Part shown: positions 10,527-23,256 of the stretch, one piece after another
How positions within the stretch are numbered: the first letter of the stretch is position 1
Layout of the letters: each line of letters opens with the position of its first letter
NCBI GenBank assembly: GCA_022560025.1
Contig: JAFISE010000155.1
Span: 1-64,000, forward strand
Length of the DNA stretch: 64,000 nucleotides
Direction of reading: 5' to 3'
DNA from: Stagonosporopsis chrysanthemi
Taxonomy: Eukaryota; Ascomycota; Dothideomycetes; Pleosporales; Didymellaceae
Translations under genes and position numbers: made by a program
The notes under the pieces: model-generated
Told to the model about the DNA's origin: nothing
What the model saw: only the letters and a program-made list of their open reading frames with translations
The model's database searches: none

Positions 10527-13500
10527 CAATCACAATGCGGCCGGCACGCTCTGGCGCTGCCGTGCCTTTATGAATGCTGGCGCCGCCGACACCCCGGCCG
10601 AGGCTTCACGACCTCGACGGAGCATGGGCGGGCGCGCAACATTTCGCACACGGACCAGGCACGTACTGTGTGTGGCTACTGTCACGCCGCAGGCGCAGCT
10701 ACTGTGTACTGCGTTACCGTCGGCAGGTCGATACCCACCGCGGTGCCATTCCCTCTGGCATCCCCCGGCGCTGCCTCTCCGCCGTGCTGCTGCTTGCGGC
10801 CAAAGCGTACGCGCAAGCCCTCCTCCGCGTCTTCCAGAAGGCCGGGCGCGCCGGCGTGCTTTGTGCTGCCCGCTGCCTGCTGCTCCTGCTGCTGCCATCG
10901 GCGTGGCAAGACATGTCCATGGCGCCGACAATGGCACACTCGCAGCGCCGCATGGCTTTCTCATTCTCGCGCTGCCACTCTGCGTGCTCGACCCTGTACG
11001 TCAGAAGCCGGAGAAGCACCGTCGTGCCACAACCCGACTGCGTTCGGCTCATCGCCCCCACCAGTCCAAGTCGGTTCCCGACGACAGTGGTCGCTGTTGC
11101 TGTCACGCTGTGCCTTGCCCCGTCGAGGCTCCTCCAGCGCTTGACGTACCGCCACACGCGCACCAGCAGCACAGTGGCCGGTGTTGCGTACAGTAGTCTA
11201 ATTGCACTCCCAGCCGTTGCACCTGCAAGAAGCATCGCCCTGCCCATGCTCTCGTCCTCGGCTGCGCTGCCAGAATGCTTCGACCGCGGTGCCTGTGACG
11301 CCCGACTGCCCCGTCCGCCGTCTCAACCAGCCTCTTGTCTCGCCATGTCTCCGTTCTGAGCCACGCCCGTTGCCTCGAGCTATTCGGCCAACTCGGCAGG
11401 ATGCGCCGACAAGGATCCCTCTCATTGACGTTAGCCTCTGCTCGGCTGTTTAGCCTTCTTCGGCCGTTGTTAGTCGCTTTTTACACACGCACTCAACTAA
11501 CCACCAGCCGCTGCTATGGCTACGCGCTGCACCAGCGGTACTGCAAATACCTACTCGACACCAGGTCCGCACAGCCCAGACCGCCGTTGTACTCGCGCTC
11601 GTTACATTGCAGCCCTGGCAGAGCTCTCCGCGGCGCAAGGGGCTGCATCTGAGGCTCATGCCGAACAGCTTGGGTCCCGCCTGCTCGACGTGGGGACAAG
11701 CACACACCACCATTGTCGCAGCAACTGAGCATCTACCAGCTGAGATGGCCCTCGCTGTGCAGCCCGCTGTCAGCTATTCTGGGGTAGGCCATGCACTGCA
11801 CACTGACACGCATGCTGCCGAATCAAAACAACCTGTGCCCGTACACAACCTCCTCTCCCTCGTTGCCAGCATCCACCAATACAACCCGTGCTGTATACTA
11901 CTGCATCCCAGTCATGTGTTACCAGGCCATGTTTCCAACCCTGCAGCCTCGTTGACTCACCCAGCGCCACAGACTGCTCCATGTACATATCCTCACCTCT
12001 GCGAAACAATTGCCCGCCGTCCTCGTGACAGCACACATCTTGCCGGAAGATTGCTATGCATAAAGTCCGTCCAATGATCAGCTAGCCCTCCCTGCCTCTC
12101 AAAGCCTCGGTGTCTCATTTCCCGCTCAAACAACCGTTTATTGGACCCTGCAGCAGCTCTTTCCTGCGCTTGGACCAAATTCACTGTGTATTTTGCATCA
12201 CGACGTGAAATCCACAACCGTCCCCTTTCTTCATCTGTCACACAGCCATACACTCCTGCGCAGCCAGACCGCCAGACCGCCAGACCGCCAGACCGCCACA
12301 TCGCCCGTCTGCCATACACCAAACAGCCGCTGCTGGCGTCTGGGAGAATGCGGCGACCAAGGCAGTGCGGAATGTATGCGACAGTAGCCTCGCCATGTCA
12401 GCCGCGAAGCTCGGCCACCGAGGTGAGCGGAAGTTTGAGCGCCCTGAGCGGCGGGAGACCCGCCTTATTCAGCGTGCGCCAAGCTGTCGGAAAGCGCCAA
12501 ACAGTCCCGATCCGACAATTCCACATTTCCTGGCGTCGTCAAGGGCGCGAACCAGTGCATGATTCTCCAGAGGCTTGCCCCAACACTCAGCAGCCGCAGA
12601 TACGCGAGATCTGTCCGCCATCTCGAGGCATGCTTCAGCTGCCATAATCGCTTCGTGCACGTCACTGCGTGGCGCCTGTCAACTGGGATGCTCACAGAAG
12701 GTGACGCGAGGATGAACCGAGCACATTCACTGATCAAGACCGCGTTGGGATCGCACTACCGCTTACAGCTAGCTGCTGACCGTCGTCTCCCACCTGCGCT
12801 GCTAGAGTTAGCGACGACGTCTTGCATCTCGTAGCTTCGCCGGTACATGCCGTCTCTGACCAACAACTTGCATCGCAAATTTGACGCCACCGTTGGCCTT
12901 GCCGTCCCGCACCAGCTTACCTAAGCGCCTAATTCTTGTTCACGACAGTCGAAAACTCATTCAGGGTCTGGCACTCTCTTGCGTTACATGCATGTACGAA
13001 TGCCGACGTCTCGCTTCCAGCAAGCGGTGAAGGATGGATAGACTTTCGGGCGCGACTGGATGCTCTCCACAGCGACACACGCTGGATCCTTGATCGACGT
13101 TGTCTTGTCTCCACCCCAGTGCACTCCGCAGCCTGACCCCGGGCCCAGTGCCGATCTGCTGTATGGAAGCATCTCACGACCATGTCATCAAGGCTGCTTG
13201 TTGCTCAGGCCTTCCTTCGCCATGTGGAAGCCGCACCTTCCCTTCAGCTTGCTCGTGCAACATCCTTGCGCTATCGAGGTTCACATGCGTACAAGCGACT
13301 AGACACAGCTATATTAGTTACCGCAGTGGAGCACGATAGCCTGAAGCTTCATCAGCCGTCGTCTCCATTCTCTTGATCCACATATTCACACAAAGGACAC
13401 GAAAATACCCGCTATAGCTCCACCTCAAACATGTTTCGCTTTTCGCCCTTCAATGAGCAAGATTGTGGTCTGTGATGCTCGGTGGATATTTTGCGAGACG

Positions 13501-13649
13501 CTTGGAGGTTCCAGAATACCAGGTACCACTGAAAGTGACTTGCAGCCACCGGCACTTTCGAACCGGAGCCATCGATTCGCGGACCCTGCGCTCCACTTCA
13601 TGCCCATGGCATGGCTCTATTCGAGTTCTAGCGGTGTTCTAGCAGGACC

Positions 13650-14099
13650 TCAATTCGGACCGACCGTCACCTCAACAACATCGTCCATCGGACCAACATG
13701 TACCTCACCTTTTTGCGGGAGTAACCGGCATGTATTCTCACGATCATTGACACAGCATCGGTATGCCTCAAGGAGAATTCCGACACGTGTCATGGCGTCT
13801 GTGAGAAGGATTCGAATGCTGGCCTGCTTGTTTGCAACGTGGATGTCATCGGGCCTTCTGTTCTGGCATCGAGGATCGAATCGAGTAGTGGCTGGTGACG
13901 TTGACATTGAAAATGTTACTGCAGCTTTCAACCAACCGCGCGCGCGCATTTGGAAAAGGGAGCCGTTACGTATTCGAGCAACGCGCCTGGTTCTCGGGAC
14001 TAGTGAATCGCATGATGCACATATGAAGATCAGCGTACTGACGAGCGCCCAGAGTAAGATACCCGATCCGACATACTGAACGCGACTGATCATGCACAT
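13650..14099 (-). CDS. Possible small membrane-anchored protein (weak)
   Basis: An ATG-started frame of 149 residues begins with one strong hydrophobic segment (about residues 11-29, including SGILLWALVSTLIFICA), followed by a basic stretch and a C-terminal part that could be helical. It is the only frame in the 10-15 kb gap with such organised composition. No homologous family is recognised, no intron is evident, and a GC-driven frame lies on the other strand. It may be an exon of a longer gene or chance. Confidence 0.25.
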   Translation of the reverse strand: MCMISRVQYVGSGILLWALVSTLIFICASCDSLVPRTRRVARIRNGSLFQMRARGWLKAAVTFSMSTSPATTRFDPRCQNRRPDDIHVANKQASIRILLTDAMTRVGILLEAYRCCVNDRENTCRLLPQKGEVHVGPMDDVVEVTVGPN

Positions 14100-15062
14100 C
14101 TTGCTGCACCTCTATCAGCAACACTTATCAGAATCTTGATGATAGCAAAAGTGAGCGATTCATTCCACTGCAGCCGGCAGGATATGACGTTGTGTGCTGT
14201 TGACAAGCTACATCATGATTCGCAAATACCACCCAAGGGAGGTTGGACAATGACGCAACACCCGCGTTCGGGCATCGACTCGGTCTCGTCTCAGCCCATC
14301 TAACCTGTATGCGGTATACCGATAGTCCAGCATGCCGTCCATCTACATTGGCATCGTCAACGTTGCGTCGTCAATCTAAATGGCATGTTATCATGCTCAG
14401 CTGGAGCATGAAGGGCAAGATTGTAGGCCTCGCTCATGCAAAGTACCTTGCATACACTGGGAGTCGTATCCACTTGACCGCCATGGCGCTCCTACCAGAC
14501 CGATACACATGGTAGTATGTATATCCATGGCCAAAAGGCCATTCACTCTCGCATTTGAATGCGACACCTGCTAGTATTCAGGAGTCACATTTCCAGCCGA
14601 ACCGAAGTCAGCCGACACCTCCATCCTATAGGACACGGATGAAGTCTCCTGCTATTACGTTGACTGTTCAGCGTCAACATAAGGTTCGTGAGTGACACAA
14701 ATTGACAATGTGGCTATAGCCGTTCAGGGAAGCATTTGACGAAGCACATGAGCTTACCTAAGCATGATTCCGCCTGGGGATCAGGAAACAAACACAACAT
14801 CACCAACTGGGAATGGTTTACTGCAAATAGCAACGATGGGCGTGCAGGTCCCAGCTCAGCATTTATGCGACGGATCGCAGCCTTGTGGCTGGACTGCTAA
14901 TGCTCTGGTTGTCAAGCCCTCCGCCCAGCAATACTACCCGTGACAAGACAGCCACATCATAGACAAGGTTAACAAACTAGTGCACACGATTCGAGAAGAC
15001 AACAGAGGGTCTGCGAGTCTTGGAAAATACACATATCCCACCAGCTCGAAACCTCTCAAGCA

Positions 15063-16022
15063 ATGACAGATCGCCCAGCCGGTGCAGCGCAGGGCTACAT
15101 CGACCCCAACTGGCCGCCTCCAGGCGGCGATGGCGATGCAACAATCATAATCTACGGGTACACGCCCAACTTTGCCCTCTGCGTGCTTGCGCTCGTTCTT
15201 TTCTTCCTCCTCGGCCTCGCGCACGGCTGGCAGCTCTTCAAGTATCGCACCTGGTACTTCAGCACGATGATGGTGGGCATCGTCTTTGTACGCGCTCCCC
15301 CCTCCACCCAACCCAACCCATCTAACGGGCCCCCTCTTCCTCCTCAGGAACTCATCGGCTACATCGCCCGCACCCTCAGCGCGCGCCTCAATCCCTACAA
15401 AGTCTCCTACTTCGTAATCCAATACTTCTTCATCGTGGTCGCCCCCGTCTTCTTCGCCGCCGCAATCTACACCGTCCTCTCGCTCCTGATCCGCGCCACC
15501 CCGCACGGCGCCATGCATGCCCCCCTGCGCCCACCCCTCATCCTCTGCATCTTCATTGCCTGCGACGTCGTCGCGACCGTGGTGCAGATTGTGGGCGCCG
15601 CGCTGATCGGCGTCGCGTACTCGAACCGCCGCGACCCGGCCAAGCCCAACCACATCCTGCTCGCGGGGCTAATATTCCAAGCCGTAACGTTTGCCGTGTT
15701 CGTCGTGCTGCTGGGGCTGTTTGTGTGGCGCGCGCGGGGCGTGGTGTTCAGTGCGGCGAGTCGCGCGTTCTACGCGGCGTTTGTGGGCGCCGTGGGGGTT
15801 TTGTACTTGCGCATTGCGTTTAGGTTGGCGGAGACGGCGCAGGGGCTCGAGGGCGAGTTGCAGTCGAACGAGGAGTATTTTGGGACGCTGGAGTTTATGC
15901 CGGTGGTGCTGGCGTTGGGGTCGTTGGCTGGGTGGCACCCAGGGAGGTGTGTGGGGAGGGTGAGACAGGGGGAGGTGGTAGCGGAAAGGGAGGGGAAGGA
16001 GGGGGAAAGGAGGGATGTTTGA
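15063..16022 (+). CDS. RTA1-like multi-spanning membrane protein
   Basis: Model: exons 15063-15287 and 15348-16022; the 60-bp intron (GTACGC...CTCAG, 15288-15347) is in frame and joins TMMVGIVF to ELIGYIAR; 299 residues. Seven hydrophobic segments and the pattern of an extracellular N-terminus, FALCVLALVLFFLLGLAHGW, ELIGYIAR, QYFFIVVAPVFFAAAIY and VVQIVGAALIG match the RTA1/RTM1/Rsb1 family, whose members act in lipid translocation and resistance to toxic compounds at the plasma membrane. The C-terminus after the last segment is basic and polar. It lies tail to tail with the polyketide synthase gene, with only 194 bp between the stop codons. A role in tolerance of the cluster product is possible, but the neighbourhood is its only support. 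Confidence 0.88.
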   Translation: MTDRPAGAAQGYIDPNWPPPGGDGDATIIIYGYTPNFALCVLALVLFFLLGLAHGWQLFKYRTWYFSTMMVGIVFVRAPPSTQPNPSNGPPLPPQELIGYIARTLSARLNPYKVSYFVIQYFFIVVAPVFFAAAIYTVLSLLIRATPHGAMHAPLRPPLILCIFIACDVVATVVQIVGAALIGVAYSNRRDPAKPNHILLAGLIFQAVTFAVFVVLLGLFVWRARGVVFSAASRAFYAAFVGAVGVLYLRIAFRLAETAQGLEGELQSNEEYFGTLEFMPVVLALGSLAGWHPGRCVGRVRQGEVVAEREGKEGERRDV

Positions 16023-16216
16023 AGCTGGTGATGGGTGCCGAGAACGGGGGTTGGGTACGTTTTAACACGAATCGCACAGTTCACCGGCTGCAAGTAAGTC
16101 GTGCTGGTACAATGAATCCTCGGTAGGGTGATATATCATGACTGTATCTAGGTCCCCAACTAACAAAACTCCGACCCATTCAACGCCGCAAAGGAAATTA
16201 CCACCCCAAACCCCCC

Positions 16217-19200
16217 TTACCCCCAAAGCGCCTTCCTCAACTCCGCAAACCCGCTCTTCTCCTTCTCCGTAGCCTTCAGGAACCCAATCTCCTTCCAGAT
16301 GTACACATACTTCCTGACCGTACGCTCCTGCACCGGCCCCACCTCTCTCAGCGTCCTGGAATGCTGCAGGGCATTATCAACGCCCAACACCAGCCCGCCA
16401 CACGACATGCGCAGATAATTGCTGCCGAGGAACTCGCTCAGCAACTGCGCGGGATTGTCCCTCTGCGGCGCGGCCCGCACGCGCGCCAGCCAGTCTGCAA
16501 ACGGAATCAGGGCAGAGATGCCCAGCGCAGCCTGCAGATGCTTGTTCATCTCGGCCCAGTCCTGGCCGCGCGGGTTGTCGACGTGGTAGAAGGCGTGGGG
16601 CTCGTTGGCTGCGAGTACCAGGTCGGCAAGCGCCCCCGCCACGTCGTTGACGGGCGTCCAGTACAGCTTCCCCTGCACGGCCGGCAGCGCGTTCAGCGTG
16701 CACGACGATTTGACCAGGAACCCAAAGTGCTCCATGGGGTTCCAGTAGCCGCTTGTTTTGGAGCCAGCGATCTGGCCGAGGCGTGTGGTGAGGGCGCGGA
16801 AGCGGGTGGGGAACGCGTGCAGGGTGCGGGAGAGGAGGAGTTCGCAGATGAATTTTGCTTCGCTGTAGCCGTTGGGGAGGACGGAGGAGATGCTGGAGCG
16901 GGATTCTGGGACGGTCACTGGCGTGGTTGAGGGCAAGGTGCTGGTGCTGGTGGTTGGGGTGTTGTAGAGCCCGACCACGCCGATGGAGGAGACCATCTCG
17001 AAGCTGAATTTGAAGGTGTTGCGGTGGTGGGATGCGGCAGCACAGGCGAAGTCGAGCAAATTGCGCATCACTTGGAATTGCGCTCGGAAGCCGGATAACG
17101 CGCGCGTGGCACTCATGGGCCAGGCCTGGTGGACGAGATGGGTGACCGAGGAAGCGAGCTCGTTGTACTGCGTCTGCTCGAGCCCGAGCATGGGACGTGA
17201 AGAGTCTGTCTGGAGAACCAAAAGCTTTGGTTTGAGTTCATCGGGAAACCGGATTCCTTTATCTCTCATTGCTTGAATTTGGCGCTTCATGGGGTCGTCG
17301 TGGTGGATTCGATTGAGACAGACGACTGTTTGGACATCAGGCTGTTGAGCGAGGTGGTAAACAAGATGGCCTCCCAGACTCCCGGTGCCGCCAGTTATCA
17401 GGACAACTTTCTTGTCGCTTGATACTTCTGGTGCGCTGTCATTTGAGGTGGGTGCAGAGAAGCCGGCGGCGAATTCGTCGACTAAATCGTCCACGACTCG
17501 CTGACGGGAATCCAGAACAGCACGAGACTCTTCGTCGGCCGCATCGTACATGCTGTCAGTCCTAACCTTGTGCTCATCTGCTGTTGCTAGATCACTTGCT
17601 CCATCAATGAGTGGCGGCAGACTGATCTCATGTACTTGCCCATGCACGACGGGATCCGTCACTACGCCCTGTCCCGTCTTCTCTAAAAGCATTTTCTTCA
17701 GATTTCCAATTGTTGGGTTCTCAAGAAACAGCGACTCGCTCTCCACTTCAAGGTCGAGTTCGTTGCGGAAGCGGCTTGCGATGATGAGCGACAGGAGAGA
17801 GTCGACTCCGCAATCAGCCAGCTCGTCATCGTCACCAAGCTCGGCCAGCTCAACACCACTCTCCTCTGCAATGATCTGCATTGCTTGCGCGACACTGTCA
17901 TCGACGCTTGATGTAACGATTATAGTCTCCAGCTTTTTGCTGCCATCTGCAGATCCTGGCCCTGCGCTGTCGTTTGCACTTGGGCTGACGTAGCCCGAGT
18001 CAGGAAGAGACGAGCCGAGAAACGCCTTGAGGTCTTTGACGGTGGGATACTCGAAGAACAAGCTGTTAAAATCGAGATCGAGATCGAGCTGTTCTCGGAA
18101 GCGCGCCGAGATGGTCAGACCCAGGAGAGAATCAACGCCCATGTCCGCGAAGGAGGTGTCGTCGGTGAAGTTATCGATAGCAACGCCGGACTCTTCTGAG
18201 ATAATCTGGAGGCCAATATCAATTGGTTTCGATGCTGGTTGGGGAGGGCTCGGCTTTAGACTAGTGTCTACTCGAGCCGAGGGAGTCTGTGGCTGGACGA
18301 CACCAGCAGCAGGACGCTGTACGAGGCCATCGCCCTTCTGGGGCTTTCTGCCACTCTCCAGCGACAGGATGACCTTGAGCACTCGTCGAGGTACACCCTG
18401 GATTGCAATCTGTCCAAAGTGTGCTACGATCCTCTCGCCATCGAAGATGATCGCATCGCCACGCCATAGTTTATCCGGCCCAGCCTCCATGCGGCTGTAT
18501 GTCGTGTACACCTTGCCGAAATCCATCGGCTCGAAAAGTTGCAGTGAGCCCCATCCGTGGTTCATGAAGACTTCCACATCCAAGTCGGTCTTGTCATTGC
18601 AGTTCATGGTGAAACCGCACGCTTGCGTCAATGAATCGATGATGGCTGGGTGAGTGTGGAAATCGCCGTCTCGCTTTACGCTGCCAAAGCTGAGTGTGCT
18701 TGATGCTTCAAGTGTGTTACTGTTCAGCACAATCTCGTCGATTGCTCGGTAGTCGTCGTGGAATCGCGCTAGAGGCCGTATGGCGCGGTACACCATTGCA
18801 CGATTGTACCGAGCTGTTTGACCAGAAGCAATTCCAACACGAAGATCTTTCATCTTAGCTAGGGTCTCTGGCGCACGGTCTTCCAGCTGCTTTTGAAGTT
18901 GGTTGTTCCTGTAGCGAACAATGCAGCGGGAATGTTCTTGCAGTTTTTGATGATGGTTGAAAGACATGAACTTCATAGCTACCGATTGAGATGCCCAATC
19001 TGCTTCGGCGTGGACTTGCACAAGCTGTTTACTTGCCTGCTCGTTCAGGATCAGAGCTTTTGAGATGGTCATATCGGACACATCGACGAGCATGTCCGAC
19101 AGGTCTGGCCGGTAGCGCTTGAGGAGGTATGTGCCGAGAGTAAGAGCCATATCAGCATAGACTGACGGTGTACACAAAGGGATGCCATCTACTTCATGTC

Positions 19201-22200
19201 CTTGGACCAATGGAGCCAGATCTTGGCGTGATATATCTGCCTCCACCACAATTCTGGTGCTTGTAGAGTCACCAAGCTCAGAGACTACCGAGTGGATCGT
19301 TGTACTCTCCAGCTTGCGTTCAGCAGGCACGCCCTCAGCAGGCGGATCACCTTTGCGCAAAGACCAATCGTTCACGTACTGGATCCAGTAGGGCTTCATA
19401 TCCCAGACATATGCGGGCAGTCGGACGACGCTGTGGGATTGCTTGAAGTCCTGCTGGAAAGCCGCCCAGGCAACACTGGCTCCACTGTCGTAGAGGGATT
19501 TGAGCGACCTCGTCAGCACATCCCAAGGTCGAGCTCCACGCTGAAGCGAGGGAACAGCAATAATAGATGAACCGAAAGTGCTCTTGACCATCTTCGAAAC
19601 CGCAGGGTGCGGGCCAATCTCTAAGAACAAGGATCGATCGGTAATCACACCTTGGCGTTGAGCTACGGTCAGGGCTCCAAGCATGTCGACAGGCTCACGA
19701 GCGTGATCGGCCAGATACTTGGCATTGAAAGCCGTGCCTGTGCTTGAAGTGATAGAGTCCAGAGGTCGGATGATCGGTACCTTTGGTTCAGAGAAGGTCA
19801 CCCCTTGTGCTTGGGTCTCAAAGTCGGATAGGATTACATCGACTTGCGAAGAGTGGAATGCATATGGCACCTTGAGTAGAGTGGTTCTCATACCCGCCTC
19901 CTTCAGAGATTCCTGGAGAATAGGCATCTTCTGGGCCGGTCCTGCAAGAACAGTTTCCGTGGGCGAGTTGGTACATGCTACTTCGCACCCGCCTTCTTGC
20001 AGTACGGTTGCAATCCGTTCAGCAGGGCCATCCACAACCAGCATTGCATGCGTGTCACGCGTACACTTCTGCTCAATGAGACGCGCCCTCATGCCAACAA
20101 TGAAGATTGTATCGACATCTGAGAGCACCCCGGCCGTGTTGAGAGCAGCGTATTCACCGAGACTGTGTCCGACGACGGCAGATGGGCGGATGTCCCACGA
20201 GGACCACAGACGCACCAGAGCCAACTGAACGCAGATACTCGCAAGCTGTACAACTGAGGGCTGAAAAGTCAAGGGGTCCTGCTCTGTGGACTCGATGAAA
20301 GGAATGACTGATGAGAAGCCAAGGCTTGTTGCAATATGGTCCAGGCGATATAGTTCCGTCCGGAAGACAGAGCTCTCTTGCAACAATTGCTGAGCCATCC
20401 CAGGATATTGAGCGCCCTGGCCGGTGAAGCTGAACACGACACGGGGGGATCCCCTTGGTCGCGTCACGCCCGTGTTTTCACGAAGAGCGGATTTGATCTT
20501 GCCGCATATCTCTCCAAGAGATGAACCAACCAACAACACACGGTGCGGATGGTGCATTCTTCGTGCTGTTGTTGTGTACGAAAGTTCGCCAAGGGAGATA
20601 TTTGGCGAATTCTCCAGATGTGCGAGTAGCGATGTCAGATTACCCTGCATGGAAGTACCTGTCTTAGCAGATACTGCGACAGCATGAAGCTGTCGGGTGT
20701 CTGTGGCTGCATTTGTAGGTTGCATTATGTGTGGAGCGTCTTCGAGCAAGAGGGCTGAGTTACCTCCGGCAGCCGAGAAGTTGTTGACTAGCACGCGTCG
20801 GGGTGCGCCTTCCTTCTTTTCCCATGGTGTGAGCTTGGAAGCTATCTGAACACGACGCTCTTCAAGGTCAGTCGGAAACTTGTGGTTGATCTTGGTCTTG
20901 ATTCCACAGTGAGGAACAATCATGTTCTTCTCCATCATCATCAGTACTTTGATAAGACCTGAAGCGCCGGACGCAGCCTCGCCATGGCCAATATTCGCCT
21001 TTGCCGAACCAAGAAAGAGTGGCTCCTGGATCTTCCTTGTCCGGACACGGCTGCTTGGTGGTGGAGCAAATGCGTCCAGAACACTGGACATTTCTGCAGC
21101 ATCGCCAGCCTGTGTGCCGGTGCCATGCATCTCAATGTAGCTGACCGAATAAGGATCCACACCCGCCTCTCCCAATACTTTGCCAAAAATAGCACGCTGT
21201 GCACCAACATGCGGTCTAGTTATGGATTCAGATTCCGCCGAATGGTTGGTAGAAGCTCCAAGAATCACACCAAGTATTGGATCGCGATCGGCAAGCGCAT
21301 CGTCGAGCCTTTTAATGATGACCGTCGCAATGCCCTCCCCGCGACAATACCCGTCTGCGCCATCGTCGAATGTTTTGCAATTGCCCGTGCGTGAAAGAAA
21401 GTGACCACGGTCCAGCCCAGCAGTGAAGTCCGGGTTCGTGATTACGTTCGTTCCTCCGGCTATGGCTGTGTCGATGTCGCCGCACCAGAGAGAGTTGCAT
21501 GCAAGATGTATGCCGGCCAGACTGGACGAGCAAGCCGTGTCTACAGCATAACTGGGTCCGCTAAACTTGAAAAAGTAGTTGATCCTGCCCGGAATAAAAG
21601 CTCTGTTTCCTCCAGGGATCATATGAGCATCGATATCCTGTGCGCTGTTCGTCTCCATCCAGTCGTTGCTTGTTACACCATAGAACACGCCAATACGGTC
21701 CGGTCTGGTAGATGGGGTTGCATTTGAAACTATTCCTGCTTGCTCGATGGCTTCATAGGCTGTCATCAGCGCTAGCCGCTGTGCAGGATCGATCTGAGCA
21801 GCTTCCTTTGGCGAGATGTTGAAAAACCGCGCATCGAATTCTTCTGGATCCTTCAGCCAACAGCCATACGGCGTTGCACTTGTGTTCTTCCGAGGGTTGG
21901 CACTGGTATCCACATGGGTATGTACATTCCAGTGCATGGGAGGCACTGTTTTGTGGACGTCTAGACCTTGTCTGAGTATGTCCCAGAAAGCCTCGTTGTC
22001 TTTTGCTTCGGGAAAGCGACCTGACATGCCGACAATGGCTAATTTCGGTTTCTTGAGGCCGCTACCGATCGTCGGAGTTGACACGGGTATCCTGTTGGGA
22101 GCATTCGAGGAGGATTTCAAGAGGTTGGGATCCATCTTCTTCACAGCGTTGTAGAAGATGTGGTGAGCCGATGATCCAAACGGCACAACACTAAAACTTT

Positions 22201-23256
22201 GTGGACTCTCGTTGCGCACAATGATCTCAAGTCTTTCCAACAAAGCGTCCCATTGCAACGGTCGCAGCAATACTTCAGCAGCAGCTTCTCCCAAAAGGGA
22301 TGCGAATGTCCGAGGTCCTAGGTCGGTGTTGCTCGTGGACAGAAACGGGAGTGATTCGTGTCTCGCAACTTCACTCATTTCTGCCAAGCCTGCAGTGATG
22401 GTACGCAGGTCTCTCGGAGAGTAAAGATGAGCAGCATGATAGGGTCCCATGATTGGCATGGCTTTCTTCGTAAGATTCTTGAAGGCTGCAGAATTTACCA
22501 GCTCAGACACAGATTCAGGTGGCCCGCTCACAGTTATCGCGCTTGGGGAAAAGGCACTGATATACGGCTTGCCGACGGATGGTCCTGGCTTCAAGTGCGT
22601 CAGTTAAAGTCCTAAATTGCAAAGCCGAATTGTGATCTTACACTTTTGTCATTGAAGTCGTGCACGAGCGATGCAGAGGCTGCGCCCTCTATAAGAATGG
22701 CCCAGCTTCTGTCGAGATCGGAGGAAGGTACGAGTCTTCGAGCGGTATCGTCCACGAGTATTCCGGTCCTGAAAGACGCGATGATTGCTTCAATCGCCTG
22801 AGGAATAAGCTCGGCACTACTTCTGCTACAGCTGACGGCTGCTGCGGCGAATGTTCCCGTGCAAAGTCCAACAACGACTGAGCATTTCGGAGTGTTGTAG
22901 CAGATTTCTGCTTGGCTACGGATATGAGAGATGATCTTGAGATGAATCCATGATACAACTCACAGGATGAATGTTCCTAATTGCCACAGCGTGGTCATGG
23001 CCATCTCTAGAGCAGTGCATCGCTTGCCGCTCCCGCCATGTCTCCACGAAGCCAGGTCCTCAAGACACGTAAACCGTGGCAATTCATTTCGGACTTGCGG
23101 TGGCAATGTGTAAATCTCAGTTCGAATGGCATTGTATGCACCACGAAGGAAAGCATGCAAGAACAAATGGTCTCTCGCCTCGAACAATGCAGGAAGGTGA
23201 GGCTCGATATCGAATGTCTGATCTCCGAATAAATAAAGTTTGAGATGGTCTGCCAT
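16217..23256 (-). CDS. Non-reducing polyketide synthase, SAT-KS-AT-PT-ACP-ACP-R
   Basis: Model: exons 22964-23256, 22644-22915 and 16217-22584; introns of 48 and 59 bp; 2310 residues. SAT domain at ~1-350 (GLCTG, Cys116; His in GPYHAAHLY, ~238). KS at ~368-810 (DTACSSS, Cys540; His675 in HGTGT; His722 in NIGHGEA). AT at ~905-1215 (GHSLGEY, Ser996). PT at ~1300-1590 (His1318 in GHEVDGIPL; Asp1505 in HPAIID). Two ACPs with GVDSL serines at 1674 and 1784. A C-terminal NAD(P)-binding thioester reductase at ~1915-2310 (GGTGSLGG; YSEAK, Tyr2095/Lys2099). No C-methyltransferase and no TE are present. The enzyme should build an unreduced, PT-folded aromatic polyketide in the cytosol and release it reductively as an aldehyde or alcohol. 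Fusarubin-type synthases release this way. The second intron uses a weak GTGTAA donor, chosen because it alone preserves the frame. The gene is divergent from the O-methyltransferase. Confidence 0.95.

Larger units (their letters stand above)
9576..15062. other. 5.5-kb gene-poor region upstream of the Sfp1-like gene
   Basis: The first ~500 bp are an ATG-less open extension of the Sfp1-like frame. GC-rich sequence with a GTGCTG(T/G)A-type tandem array (about 10437-10526) follows, then CCAGACCG units at about 12266-12300. Open frames at 10574-11359, 12141-12647 and 13453-14079 are biased by GC content and have no recognisable domain. One minus-strand frame near 14 kb is listed separately at low confidence. 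Long leaders, noncoding transcripts or decayed sequence are all possible. Confidence 0.5.

Noticed and set aside
10574..11359. 261-codon frame in the gene-poor gap
   Set aside because: Rich in Arg, Ala, Leu and Cys as expected from GC-rich noncoding DNA; no domain, and equally long frames exist on the other strand.
13453..14079. 208-codon plus-strand frame
   Set aside because: No organised hydrophobic or motif structure, and it overlaps the more protein-like minus-strand frame. Neither is certain.
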